A stretch of DNA of 64,000 nt. Origin: Marivita sp030148515. Its GTDB lineage: Bacteria; Pseudomonadota; Alphaproteobacteria; Rhodobacterales; Rhodobacteraceae. The notes beneath the pieces are model-generated. The model worked only from the letters and a program-made list of their open reading frames with translations. It made no database searches and was not told the origin of the DNA. The translations under genes were made by a program, and so were the position numbers. The stretch spans positions 2,046,001 through 2,110,000 of the forward strand of contig NZ_CP180351.1 of the NCBI RefSeq assembly GCF_048006345.1. Reading direction: 5' to 3'. How positions within the stretch are numbered: position 1 is the first letter of the stretch; the number at the start of each line of letters is the position of its first letter. Below, piece by piece: positions 25,001 through 30,438 of this stretch.

Positions 25001-26099
25001 CGATACCCTCTTCGGTGGCGGCGACAACGACCAGCTTGACGGTGGGTCCGATGACGACACGCTGGACGGTTGGACCGGTAATGACACGCTCACCGGCGGG
25101 CTTGGCAATGACCTTCTCATCGGCAGCGACGGCAATGACACGTTTGTTTACGGGGCCGGCGATGGCACCGACACGATCACCGATTTCAACTTCGGCAACA
25201 CCGGCACGCTGAACGACGGTGACATCACCAACAACGACCGGATCGACCTGTCGTCCTTCTATGACGACATCTGGGAACTGACCGCTGACTTCAACGATGA
25301 CGGTATCCTGAACCAGTCGAACAGCACCCTCCTAGGCGGAACCGTCGATTACTCCAACAATGCCAGCTTTGGCAGCGGCGGGCTGGTTTTCGCGGGCGCG
25401 ACCGGTGACAAGAGCTCGTTCACGACCGAGAACACGGGCGTGGTGTGTTTCGCCTCTGGCACCCGGATCCTGACAGCCGATGGCGAACGCCAGATCGAAA
25501 CGCTGCGCGTCGGCGACCGGATCGTCACCCGCGACAACGGCATCCAGACCCTGCGCTGGATTGGGCACCGTCACCTTGACGCGACTGATCTGGCCCGCAC
25601 GCCCAAGCTGCGCCCGATCCTGTTGTCACCCGACCTGACCGGAGGTGATGCGCCGTTGATCGTATCCCCTCAACATGGGGTGCTGTTCAATCTTGACGGA
25701 GAGGAGACACTGGTCCGGGCGACACATCTGGCCAAGATGGAAGGTGGAGCGGCGCGTGTGATGAAAGGCCGCCGCGAGGTGACGTATTTCCACATCCTGT
25801 TCGAAGACCACCAGATCGTGTTCGCCAATGGCGCGCCGTCGGAAAGCTTCTTTCCGGGCAGTCTCGCAATGTCAGCCCTGCGGAATGAGGCGCGGACCGA
25901 GATTTTCGAGCTCTTCCCGGAGCTGCAGAACAAGGATGCAGAATTGGGCTATGGGCATAAGGCCCGCAACGTTGCGCGGTTCTCGCATCTGCCTGACCAC
26001 CTCAAGGCGCTCAAGTCGCGCAATCGTCAGCGGTTCGTGCCCGGTGGGGCCTTTCCAACCCAAGCGACGGCTGTCACGCCACTGAGAGCCGTGTCGTAG
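16035..26099 (+). CDS. Giant RTX (hemolysin-type calcium-binding repeat) protein with C-terminal Hint domain
   Basis: A 3354-residue acidic secreted protein. The N-terminal 90 residues (ATYFVTTGNWNSIAFWSG onward) form a beta-rich head, with no Sec signal. From about residue 95 to 3040 come dozens of GGxGxDxLx RTX nonapeptides, expected to fold as calcium-binding beta-rolls. These are interrupted by a VHL-beta-like insert (about 515-590), a jelly-roll-like insert (about 935-1080), six related 75-80 residue modules, and inserts at about 2075-2200 and 2407-2568. A Hint_2-type domain starts CFASGTRI at Cys3138. Export by a type I system is expected from the RTX repeats, but no hlyB/hlyD/tolC genes are nearby. 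Function could be adhesion, S-layer, or carbohydrate or protein binding. The 3' end overlaps nagA by 26 bases, tail to tail. Confidence 0.93.
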   Translation: MATYFVTTGNWNSIAFWSGITQTSSGHTLDFSGLDATYSVTVDQSTGVVTIVNGATTFTIGEAGVTGVSVNFGGTTLLDYFTTISGAQSGDRVTGTALNEVLDGNSGDDRMEGLGGNDTLYGNAGADQLDGGDGADVIYGGADGDELYGGAGADQVFGESGNDTVDAGSGQDFVDGGAGADLIFGGADADHLEGGWEDSSADTIFAGLGNDLVFGGGGNDQLYGEEGLDWIDGGYGADFVDGGADDDRIVGDKDNDTILGGSGADILTGGAGSDSLQGGADNDSIWGAVGDFVDGGETGIDSDVLNVSNVSSINYTTAESGTVFFNGGGSLSFTGIETVNILSNNYIVEGTAGADEIGQFYFDADGDWVDNDDALAGGEADSIRAGAGNDTVWANEGNDTIRGDDGNDLIYGGGENDVIYGGDGNLLTADDPTGRDTIYAGWDNDFVYGEAGNDVIYGDAGIDTLSGNEGADEIYGGDGADSLQGGQGNDTLAGGNDGDSILGDGQWYDTTLYASSGSTSTTLEVANSADGPIQLWWIDFSGAEIFYVTIQPGDSAFIFTTEGHNWVLRDEQGNYLELFSAGTNTVVTYGAEGLNDSLRGDAGNDTIFGQFGNDSIDGGAGDDSLVGGTGNDTLIAGNNTGVGDTLIGGTGDDVLYDSFWNATLDGGDGSDLFHVGFGAATVTGGDEGGDNDTLSFADANDAATVILNANEAGFYNDSDGDSGTFTGIESFELSSRNDFLDGGTATSSITVTAGAGNDTVIGGLGSDTLTGGDGINYLTGGDGNDSLVGNATDLSSFTQMEGGAGADTIDGTAGTYDIASYYNSTGAVNIDLTDASVEAAGDAAGDVLTGIEQIDGSNTGNDTIIGDAGVVQIKGWGGDDSITLNNVIGGIAEGGEGNDTLAGGVGNDSIFGGAGNDSVQGGNGNDLISGGQVSAVILNGDFSAGAANWTGGAQGIETGPESVYLGNGSTNIVAEINVSPAEITTLSQDFAVSAPGSATLSFDGVLRNTGELGIDGYRVEILNSLGSVVAARSVVPDTTWQNYTLDALFQDAGTYTLRFTEFGGSDGSGGLLDNVQFLTAADNDTLDGGSGNDTIYGNSGNDLITGGGGADSVFGGDGSDTLDGGENTDTVDGGAGDDTILASTGANEVNIGGTGIDTYDIGNSSVSGVDFNVVLDGTGTLGVSWTGIENVTGGSGNDTVVGNADANVLIGNAGADVLSGNDGNDTLDGGAGNDTIAGGAGDDFIDGGDGNDSLTTGSGTDTVFGGAGNDTIRNGEGDDSLVGGTGDDLIIASAGNDTLEGGDGNDTLDGGIDNDSMFGGADADTFIVNDGFGQDTIAGGEATTSGNDFDTIDLSAVTTSVTVDFAGAEFGSIDDNASTDTITFTEIERLILTDQADIVNGGAGNENIEAGGGDDTVATGIGDDSILGGAGNDSLIGGDGNDTVDGDAGDDYVAAFTGNDLLLGGDGNDTIFSVGGGNDTLDGGADADLISIQTLSDVTVTGGETTTSGQDLDRLEVGGSTPVTLTVGGAENGTITGAGSTITYTEIEQVYLGSGADTINAGTESATLYIDGREGDDLFNASATTGDNTLEGQAGNDTIFGGSGNEFIGGGSGNDQIFGGAGNDLIQSGGDADTVEGGLGNDTIVGAQGDDLLDGGDGTDLIFGDDGNDTLIGGTGVDTLIGGGDADTFVLTDGSGNDSIQGGETVSTGSDSDTIDGSAVTSNMVVQFDGNEFGTIIAGADTISFSEIENVFAGSGDDTLNAALDTTGVGLFGFGGDDTITGGAGADFIDGGAGADTVFGGDGNDTINFGSGDDSGTGAAGDDSLDGGDGNDTITGGAGNDTLIGGSGDDSLFGATQADTLSGGDGNDTLDGGLGADFLSGGADSDTFRLTDSFGNDVIVGGDTFTTGANYDTIDLTTLSNAVSVVFTGQGAGTITDSVTGDVITFSGIEQLILTDGDDTVDATLDDGYTYIQTLAGNDFIQGSPGNDVYDDEIFGPNGAGNDTFIGGDGADQLWGGTDQDSLVGGLGNDSLYGQSGDDTLHGGAGDDVLEGGIGDDSVTGGDGADLITEYSFGGTVVADGATATGTNSNDAFVFAGAAGTSATIILDDGSGTANDADVEYDTVFVTSTGDAASLTLEGFSYGTDRIQVSEPWTGLASSEIASGHHQVTVTYENGNTQTFDVFHDNGTDFDPTLVMFTYAGNDTLDGGAGNDTILAAYGDDSISGGTGDDQINAGEGSDTIGLGDNHGADTIVGGEDPDGTDRDWLDLYENGTGQGATVLYTGNEAGTVEFDGTPGVVSTFSEIEVMDGTNEADLINASVTTSGVEVYANLGDDTVIGGSGADTIYGGMGADSLEGGGGTDILTGQQGNDTILGGAGNDTLTGNEGADSLEGQDGDDLLIGDGPASTTGGQFGIFALASAGTTGILNNGTFVFDSSAASTNVQVTDDETAFEDLNSSAGSTLDAGSPQVLTADITIGSTTYLAGTSIHAIAQSDIVNETTGETGNAWLVQLGPTQAGNVYWSFDIAVNNGDQITWTSSNTPGVQDQIYANTTGLEYIDLVQADGQFLPSNDTLVGGIGNDTLIGGVGDDSLVAGDGADSISGDGGSDLIDAGTGNDTVDAGDGNDLVFAWTGDDSVLGGAGNDTVFGQDGDDTLFGGAGNDSLDGDDGLAGADSIFGEDGDDTIIGDGGNDTLSGGTGNDQIFAGADNDSVTGGDGNDQLFGEGGDDSIDAGAGNDTILGGDGNDTIIGFEGNDSVEGGAGDDVINTRTSPGTGLPDEGYGASGNPLYYPGDADAFNDRDTVYGGFGNDSILTGDDNDLIFGDDGNDSVDAGFDDDFVSGGAGADVLEGNEGNDTIEGGADGDLIYGDVAPTNPDYPVFAFYDLPNDGTDLAPNNNADSLVGDDGNDTIYGQDDNDTLEGGLGDDYLDGGNDNDYLDGAEGADTLIGGAGNDTLSGGNDLSADSLDGGTGNDDLSAGDGNDTLLGGDGSDTLFGGGDNDQLDGGSDDDTLDGWTGNDTLTGGLGNDLLIGSDGNDTFVYGAGDGTDTITDFNFGNTGTLNDGDITNNDRIDLSSFYDDIWELTADFNDDGILNQSNSTLLGGTVDYSNNASFGSGGLVFAGATGDKSSFTTENTGVVCFASGTRILTADGERQIETLRVGDRIVTRDNGIQTLRWIGHRHLDATDLARTPKLRPILLSPDLTGGDAPLIVSPQHGVLFNLDGEETLVRATHLAKMEGGAARVMKGRREVTYFHILFEDHQIVFANGAPSESFFPGSLAMSALRNEARTEIFELFPELQNKDAELGYGHKARNVARFSHLPDHLKALKSRNRQRFVPGGAFPTQATAVTPLRAVS
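17577..17804 (+). other. Segment encoding a von Hippel-Lindau beta-domain-like insert in the RTX protein
   Basis: Residues about 515-590 read in order LEVANS, IQLWWIDFSG, FYVTIQPGDS, FTTEGHNWVLRD and EQGNYLEL. This follows the spacing of the VHL beta domain (asparagine-containing strand, V-W-x-x-F-x-G, Y, PG, then T/S-x-x-G-H-x-W-x-x-R-D). The segment is free of RTX repeats and is bordered by them on both sides. The assignment is by eye. Confidence 0.65.
18831..19275 (+). other. Segment encoding a jelly-roll/carbohydrate-binding-like insert in the RTX protein
   Basis: Residues about 933-1080 begin VILNGDFSAGAANWTGG and end GGLLDNVQF, with LSQDF, YRVEILNS and YTLRFTEFGG between. N-G-x-F...W near the start and L-D-N-V near the end are typical of DUF642/CBM-like jelly-roll domains. 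This suggests binding of glycans or surface polymers, but the ligand is unknown. Confidence 0.6.
25443..25890 (+). other. Segment encoding the Hint (Hedgehog/intein-like) domain of the RTX protein
   Basis: Residues about 3137-3285 contain block A (CFASGTRILTADGERQIETL, with Cys3138 as the candidate nucleophile), VGDRIVTRDNG, block-B-like PLIVSPQHGVLF with a His, and a later FEDHQIVFANG. This matches the Hint_2 family common at the C-terminus of Rhodobacterales RTX proteins. There is no C-terminal His-Asn plus extein, so protein splicing is not expected. Autocleavage is possible. Confidence 0.82.
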
Positions 26100-27225
26100 C
26101 GGCACCTGTCGGGACGGTGGGTGGAAGGTAATTCACCCACTGCGTTGACGCCTCGATCACACCCAGCCCCCCCTTCTCGCGCAGCAGCGCAGTTGGGGTT
26201 GCGGTGGCACGGGTCACCGCCCGTTCCAGGCTGTCGCCCACCTGCCCCACCATGACATCCAGCGCCGTGGCCATATCAAGATCGGCCCCGGCCAGTGTGC
26301 CATCGGCCAGCGTCAACCGCCCGTCTTTGCGGAACACCTCACGCCCGCTCAGAACGAAACGGTCGATCTCGGACCCGGCAGGTGCCATCGCATCCGTGAC
26401 GAGGAACACCCGGTCGGACCGGGGTTTGGCGGCCAGCGCGATGCGGATGCTGGCCGGGTGCACATGCACCGCATCCGCGATCAGGCCGGCGAAAACATCC
26501 TCGCGTTCCAAGGTCGCGCCGACAAGACCGGGTTCCCGGCTGCCCAATTGGCTCATCGCATTGAACAGATGTGTGACGCAGCGCACGCCCGCATCGAACG
26601 CAGCGTGGCAGGTGGCGCGGTCGGCATCCGTGTGCCCCAGAGACAGGATCACCCCCGCGTCGGACAACCGCCGCATCTGATCAAGCGTCACGCTCTCGGG
26701 CGCCACTGTCACCATCAGGTTCGGCAATCGCTCTGTCGCGTCGATCAGCAGCGCCATGTCGTCGTCGGTCATCGGACGGATCAGCGCCCCGTCATGGGCC
26801 CCCTTTCGCGCCACCGACAGATGCGGGCCTTCGAGATGGAGACCGATGATCCCCGGCACACGCTCTGCGACAGCCGCTGCAACCGCGTCGATCGCCGCGC
26901 GGGTTGCAGTGGGTCTATCGGTGATAAGGGTTGGCAAAAACGCCGCTGTGCCAAGTCCTTGATGTGCGTCCGCGATGGCCCGCAAACCGTCCACCGACGG
27001 CGCATCGTTGAACAAAACACCTCCACCGCCATTGACCTGCAAGTCGACAAAACCGGGGGTGATCACACCCCCCTGCAATGTCACTCGCTCGTAAGCCGGC
27101 GGCACTTGGGCATCGGGAACAATCCGACAGCCCTCGTCTTTCGACATCAACAGGCTGTGGCCAATGACAAGCCTTCGTCCGTCATGAATCTGCGCACCGC
27201 TATAGGCCTTGCCGCGAGAGGTCAT
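26074..27225 (-). CDS. nagA: N-acetylglucosamine-6-phosphate deacetylase (NagA)
   Basis: A 383-residue amidohydrolase-superfamily protein with the NagA motifs GFVDLQVNGGGGV (about residues 57-70), HLEGPHLS (metal Glu), LGHTDAD (His), VTHLFNAM (His), AVHVHP and LVTDAMAP (catalytic Asp). It deacetylates GlcNAc-6-phosphate to glucosamine-6-phosphate in the cytoplasm. The ATG overlaps the upstream SIS gene by 4 bases (ATGA), so the two act as a pair. The 3' end overlaps the RTX gene on the opposite strand by 26 bases. Confidence 0.94.
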   Translation of the reverse strand: MTSRGKAYSGAQIHDGRRLVIGHSLLMSKDEGCRIVPDAQVPPAYERVTLQGGVITPGFVDLQVNGGGGVLFNDAPSVDGLRAIADAHQGLGTAAFLPTLITDRPTATRAAIDAVAAAVAERVPGIIGLHLEGPHLSVARKGAHDGALIRPMTDDDMALLIDATERLPNLMVTVAPESVTLDQMRRLSDAGVILSLGHTDADRATCHAAFDAGVRCVTHLFNAMSQLGSREPGLVGATLEREDVFAGLIADAVHVHPASIRIALAAKPRSDRVFLVTDAMAPAGSEIDRFVLSGREVFRKDGRLTLADGTLAGADLDMATALDVMVGQVGDSLERAVTRATATPTALLREKGGLGVIEASTQWVNYLPPTVPTGAATTRLSVA

Positions 27226-28253
27226 CTGGTTTCCGTCACTTTCTTCAGGTGGCGCGGTGTGTCCGGGTCGATCCCGCGCGATGTGGCGACCTGTTCAACC
27301 ATTGCATAGAAACTGGCGATCAGGGCAATCGGATCGGTCAGGGAATGGCCCGTGCGCTCCGTGGGCAGCGACGTGGCATGGCGAACCTGCGGCGTGGTGG
27401 CGAACACGGTCGCCCCCTTCTGCGCAATCGCGTCCGCCACATCGGCCAGTGCGGTTTCCGCCTCGTCCGCGGCGGCGAAGGCGATCACCGGAAAACCGCT
27501 ATCAACGATGGAGACCGGACCGTGCAGCACCTCTGCCGAGGAATAGGATTCCGCGTGGATTTGGCAGGTTTCCTTGAACTTGAGCGCCGCCTCGTTCGAG
27601 ATCGCGTAGGCTGGCCCCCGGCCAAGGCAGTAGATCGAGTTGCGGTGTCGCAAGGCTGTTTGGACCATCGACCAGTCCATCGCGATGGCCCGTTCCAATC
27701 GGTCCGGCAAATCGCAGATCGCGGCGCAAAGTGCTGTATCTGCGGCCCATTCGGACAGTAGCCAGATGCCGGCCACGGCCGAATTGACGAAGGTTTTGGT
27801 AGCCGCAACGCTCAACTCCGGTCCAGCATGGAGGTTAAGGGTATGGTCAGCCGCCGCTGCCAAAGGGCTATTGGGGTCATTCGTCATCGCCACGGTCAAC
27901 GCGCCACCCGCCCGCGCCATGTGTGTCATGTCAACGATGTCGGGGCTCTTGCCGGATTGCGACACAGACAGGCACACGCTGCCGGAGAGCGCCAATTGCC
28001 GCTTGTAAATCGATGCGATTGACGGCCCGACCGAGGCTATGGGTGTACCAGTCAGAAGTTCTGCCGCGTATTTCAGATAAGTGGCCACGTGATCGGATGA
28101 CCCGCGCGCGACACTGATCATGAAGGCTGGGTGTCGCTCGCGGATCGCGTCTGCCGCCCGGCGGATGTCATCGCCGCCATGATCCAGAAGCCGCTGTACG
28201 GCGACCGGGATTTCCAGCACCTCGCGTCGCATCTGGGTTTCAACATGGGGCAT
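27222..28253 (-). CDS. SIS-domain sugar-phosphate isomerase/deaminase (GlmS C-terminal/AgaS-like, probable glucosamine-6-phosphate deaminase)
   Basis: A 343-residue protein with two SIS domains resembling the isomerase half of GlmS but lacking the glutaminase half. Motifs are ISVARGSSDHVATYLKY, CLSVSQSGKSPDIV, LSVAATKTF and YCLGRGPAYAISNEAALKFKE. The start at 28253 (MPHVETQMRREV) is the canonical one for the family; the longer frame runs through a GC-rich hairpin. Paired with nagA, it most likely converts glucosamine-6-phosphate to fructose-6-phosphate plus ammonia (NagB-II type). No amino-sugar transporter is adjacent. Confidence 0.9.
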   Translation of the reverse strand: MPHVETQMRREVLEIPVAVQRLLDHGGDDIRRAADAIRERHPAFMISVARGSSDHVATYLKYAAELLTGTPIASVGPSIASIYKRQLALSGSVCLSVSQSGKSPDIVDMTHMARAGGALTVAMTNDPNSPLAAAADHTLNLHAGPELSVAATKTFVNSAVAGIWLLSEWAADTALCAAICDLPDRLERAIAMDWSMVQTALRHRNSIYCLGRGPAYAISNEAALKFKETCQIHAESYSSAEVLHGPVSIVDSGFPVIAFAAADEAETALADVADAIAQKGATVFATTPQVRHATSLPTERTGHSLTDPIALIASFYAMVEQVATSRGIDPDTPRHLKKVTETR

Positions 28254-28271
28254 CCTGCGACCTTTTCCTGC

Positions 28272-28290
28272 GCCGGAGTCGTGCTCCGGC
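28272..28290 (-). terminator. GC-rich hairpin between the PAS-AAA+ regulator and the SIS gene
   Basis: GCCGGAG-TCGTG-CTCCGGC is a perfect 7-base stem with a 5-base loop in the 109-base gap between two minus-strand genes, close to the SIS start at 28253. It lacks a T-run. It may attenuate read-through or be a simple stem-loop. Confidence 0.35.
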
Positions 28291-28362
28291 CCGTGAGGCC
28301 AGTAAGGCCGCAAGGCGCAGTGAACCGCAAGCCGATCTTGGGATCGCAGCTTTCTGTCAGGG

Positions 28363-30222
28363 TCAGATCGCGGTCCGGTCGATCTTGAGCGCCTTGATCC
28401 GCGAATAGAGCGTGGTCGGCTGCACATCCAGCATCGCGGCGGCCCCCGTCGGGCCGGACACGCGCCCGCCGGTTTCGCGCAGGGCGGCGATGATGTTGCG
28501 GCGCATCATCTCCTGCATCTCGGCCTCGGTTCGGACGGATGCATTTGATGGGGACGCAACCTGCCCGCCGCCGCCCAGTTCCAAAACCAGTTTGCGATCC
28601 CGCGACACGATTGCGGCGCGTTCGATGACGTTGTGCAATTCGCGCACGTTGCCTGGCCAGTGATAGGCCTGCATCTGCTTGACGACCCGCTCCGTCAACA
28701 CCGGCACGGGGCGGCCATGGCGGCGACAGGCAAGTTTCAGGAGGTGCGCTGCCAAAAGTGGAATGTCCTCCAACCGGTCACGCAGCGGCATGCAGGAAAT
28801 CGGAAAGACGTTGAGGAAGAGATAGAGGTCTTCACGAATGCGGTTTCCCGACCGCGTGTCGGTCGGCGCATGGGTCGTCGCTGCAATCACGCGAATGTCG
28901 AGCGGCTTTTCCCGTGTGTCCCCAACCCGTGTGACCGTGCTTTTCTGCAACGCATGGAGCAGCTTGCCCTGGATCTCGAACGGCAGTTCCTCGACATCAT
29001 CGAGAAACAGCGATCCGCCATGTGCCAGTTCGAGCTTGCCTGGCTTGTCGCGCGTCGCATTGGGCCCTGCCCCGCGCACATGACCGAACAATTCGGCCTC
29101 CACATCCTCGGGCGCGACCGAGCCGCATTTGAAATGGATGAGCGGACGCCTGGAACGCGGGCTGGCTTTGTGGATTTCAGTGGCCACAAGCGCCTTGCCG
29201 GTGCCCGCTTCGCCCGTGATCAGAACGGTCGCATCGGTGCCAGCCACAAGATCGATGCGTGTCACGACCTGACGGATCGCGGGCGAACTGCCGATGATGT
29301 CGTGATGCGCGCGTTCCGAACTGATCGCCTCTTGCAGGTACTCGTTTTCCTGCTCAAGCCGGTCCCGCAATGCTGCCACCTCGTCCAAAGCCTCGCGCAG
29401 TTTGCGTTCGCCTTCCTTGCGCTCCGTGATGTCGCGGAAGATCACCACAGCACCCGCCAGCACCTTTTGATCATAGATCGGGGTCGAGACATATTCGACG
29501 CGGATGGGCTTGCCATCCTTGCGCCAGAACACCTCGTCCTCGATCCGGTGGACCTGTTCAAACCGAAATGAGCGGTAGATCGGGCATTGGTTCGATGGGT
29601 ACACCTCTCCGTTCAGGTGGTGGTGGTGGATCATCGAATGGATGTCCTTGCCCAACAGATCCTGCGTGGTCCAACCCAGCATCTCCTGCGCCGCGCGATT
29701 GACGAATGTTGTCTTGCCATCGGCGTTGACGCCGTAGATCCCCTCGCCCGCCGCGTTCAGGATCAACTGGTTCTGGCGTTCAAGCTCGGCGAAAAAGGTC
29801 TCGGCCCGTTTCCATTCCAAAAGCCCAGCGCGGTGGAGTTCAGCCGCCTCTGCGATCTGGGTGCGCTTGTCGAAGGCATCAAGATCGGTGAAGCTGAGCA
29901 ACAGAAAACCCGGTTGATCCGGCACGCCGCGCGCCCGGATTTCGCAGCGCAGCGGTGCCCCGTCCCGTGTGGTGAGCGGCACATCCCGCGTCCAGCATTC
30001 GCCCCGGTGATCGACCTCTTCGACAAAGACCACGAATTTCGCCAGTGCTCTGCCCAGAAAGGTCGAGAACCGCAGGGTTTTGTCTGTGTCTGGGTCAACA
30101 GCGAACAGCGCCGCCGCTGCGGCGTTGAGGGCCACCACCTTGTCCTGAGTGGTGTCGAGAACAAGCGCGGCCTCGGGAAATGCGGCCAGCAGGGAATCAG
30201 ATTGGTGTCGTTCGTCCAGCAT
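28363..30222 (-). CDS. PAS-AAA+-Fis transcriptional regulator with degenerate GAFTGA loop
   Basis: A 619-residue protein of bacterial enhancer-binding architecture. It has an N-terminal PAS-like region (1-125), a second PAS (about 150-270, ending VIFRDITERKEGE), a coiled-coil linker (275-305), an AAA+ domain (about 310-540) and a C-terminal Fis-type helix-turn-helix (SGPTGAAAMLDVQPTTLYSRIKAL). Walker A is GEAGTGKA and Walker B is LFLDDV. The sigma-54 contact loop GAFTGA is replaced by GAGPNA after ELFGHVR, so canonical sigma-54 activation is doubtful. It is divergent from the cyanate transport operon, its probable target; an AT-rich region with palindromes lies between. Confidence 0.9.
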   Translation of the reverse strand: MLDERHQSDSLLAAFPEAALVLDTTQDKVVALNAAAAALFAVDPDTDKTLRFSTFLGRALAKFVVFVEEVDHRGECWTRDVPLTTRDGAPLRCEIRARGVPDQPGFLLLSFTDLDAFDKRTQIAEAAELHRAGLLEWKRAETFFAELERQNQLILNAAGEGIYGVNADGKTTFVNRAAQEMLGWTTQDLLGKDIHSMIHHHHLNGEVYPSNQCPIYRSFRFEQVHRIEDEVFWRKDGKPIRVEYVSTPIYDQKVLAGAVVIFRDITERKEGERKLREALDEVAALRDRLEQENEYLQEAISSERAHHDIIGSSPAIRQVVTRIDLVAGTDATVLITGEAGTGKALVATEIHKASPRSRRPLIHFKCGSVAPEDVEAELFGHVRGAGPNATRDKPGKLELAHGGSLFLDDVEELPFEIQGKLLHALQKSTVTRVGDTREKPLDIRVIAATTHAPTDTRSGNRIREDLYLFLNVFPISCMPLRDRLEDIPLLAAHLLKLACRRHGRPVPVLTERVVKQMQAYHWPGNVRELHNVIERAAIVSRDRKLVLELGGGGQVASPSNASVRTEAEMQEMMRRNIIAALRETGGRVSGPTGAAAMLDVQPTTLYSRIKALKIDRTAI

Positions 30223-30259
30223 GCGGGCATCATTGCCGCTGCGATGCAGAACAGTCTAA

Positions 30260-30290
30260 CGAAATTTCGTAATTTACGATTTATCGTAAA
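30260..30290. promoter_or_regulatory. Palindromes in the divergent regulator/cyanate-transporter promoter
   Basis: Two inverted repeats lie in a very AT-rich 216-base gap: the 10-base palindrome CGAAATTTCG (30260-30269) and TTTACGAT-TT-ATCGTAAA (30273-30290, perfect 8-base arms). They start 38 bases upstream of the PAS-AAA+ gene and about 150 bases upstream of the transporter gene. Likely binding sites for the adjacent regulator. Confidence 0.55.
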
Positions 30291-30438
30291 ATACCGTTAT
30301 CGCTAAAATGATTTAACATTATGAAATTAATCCAAATTTCCACTTTGAACAAATAAAAGGCACTTGGTTTTGATCGCCGAGCCCCGCTGGCAGGATGTCC
30401 CCAACCACTAGGAACATCCACCACACAGGGGACTGCAT

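Larger units (their letters stand above)
16320..25150 (+). repeat. RTX nonapeptide repeat tract
   Basis: In-frame repeats of about 27 bases encode GGxGNDxLx units, with codon wording such as GGCGGCAACGAC or GGCAATGACAC varying between units. They are densest at 16320-16900, 17170-17560, 19270-20000, 20820-21110, 21350-21690, 23030-23240 and 23740-25150. They explain the many long false open frames on the other strand. Individual repeats are diverged at DNA level. Confidence 0.9.

Noticed and set aside
16320..25150. Regularly spaced repeats as a possible CRISPR array or tandem satellite
   Set aside because: The repeats are in frame, encode GGxGxDxLx and diverge at DNA level; there are no conserved repeat/unique spacer units.
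25443..26099. Intein in the RTX C-terminus
   Set aside because: Hint blocks are present, but there is no terminal His-Asn plus Cys/Ser/Thr and no C-extein homologous to a host protein. A C-terminal Hint_2 domain explains it.
30359..30372. Sigma-54 type promoter (GGCAC-N5-TTTGA) upstream of the cyanate operon
   Set aside because: Spacing gives GG-N10-TG instead of the required GG-N10-GC, and the adjacent activator lacks GAFTGA, so I do not call it.
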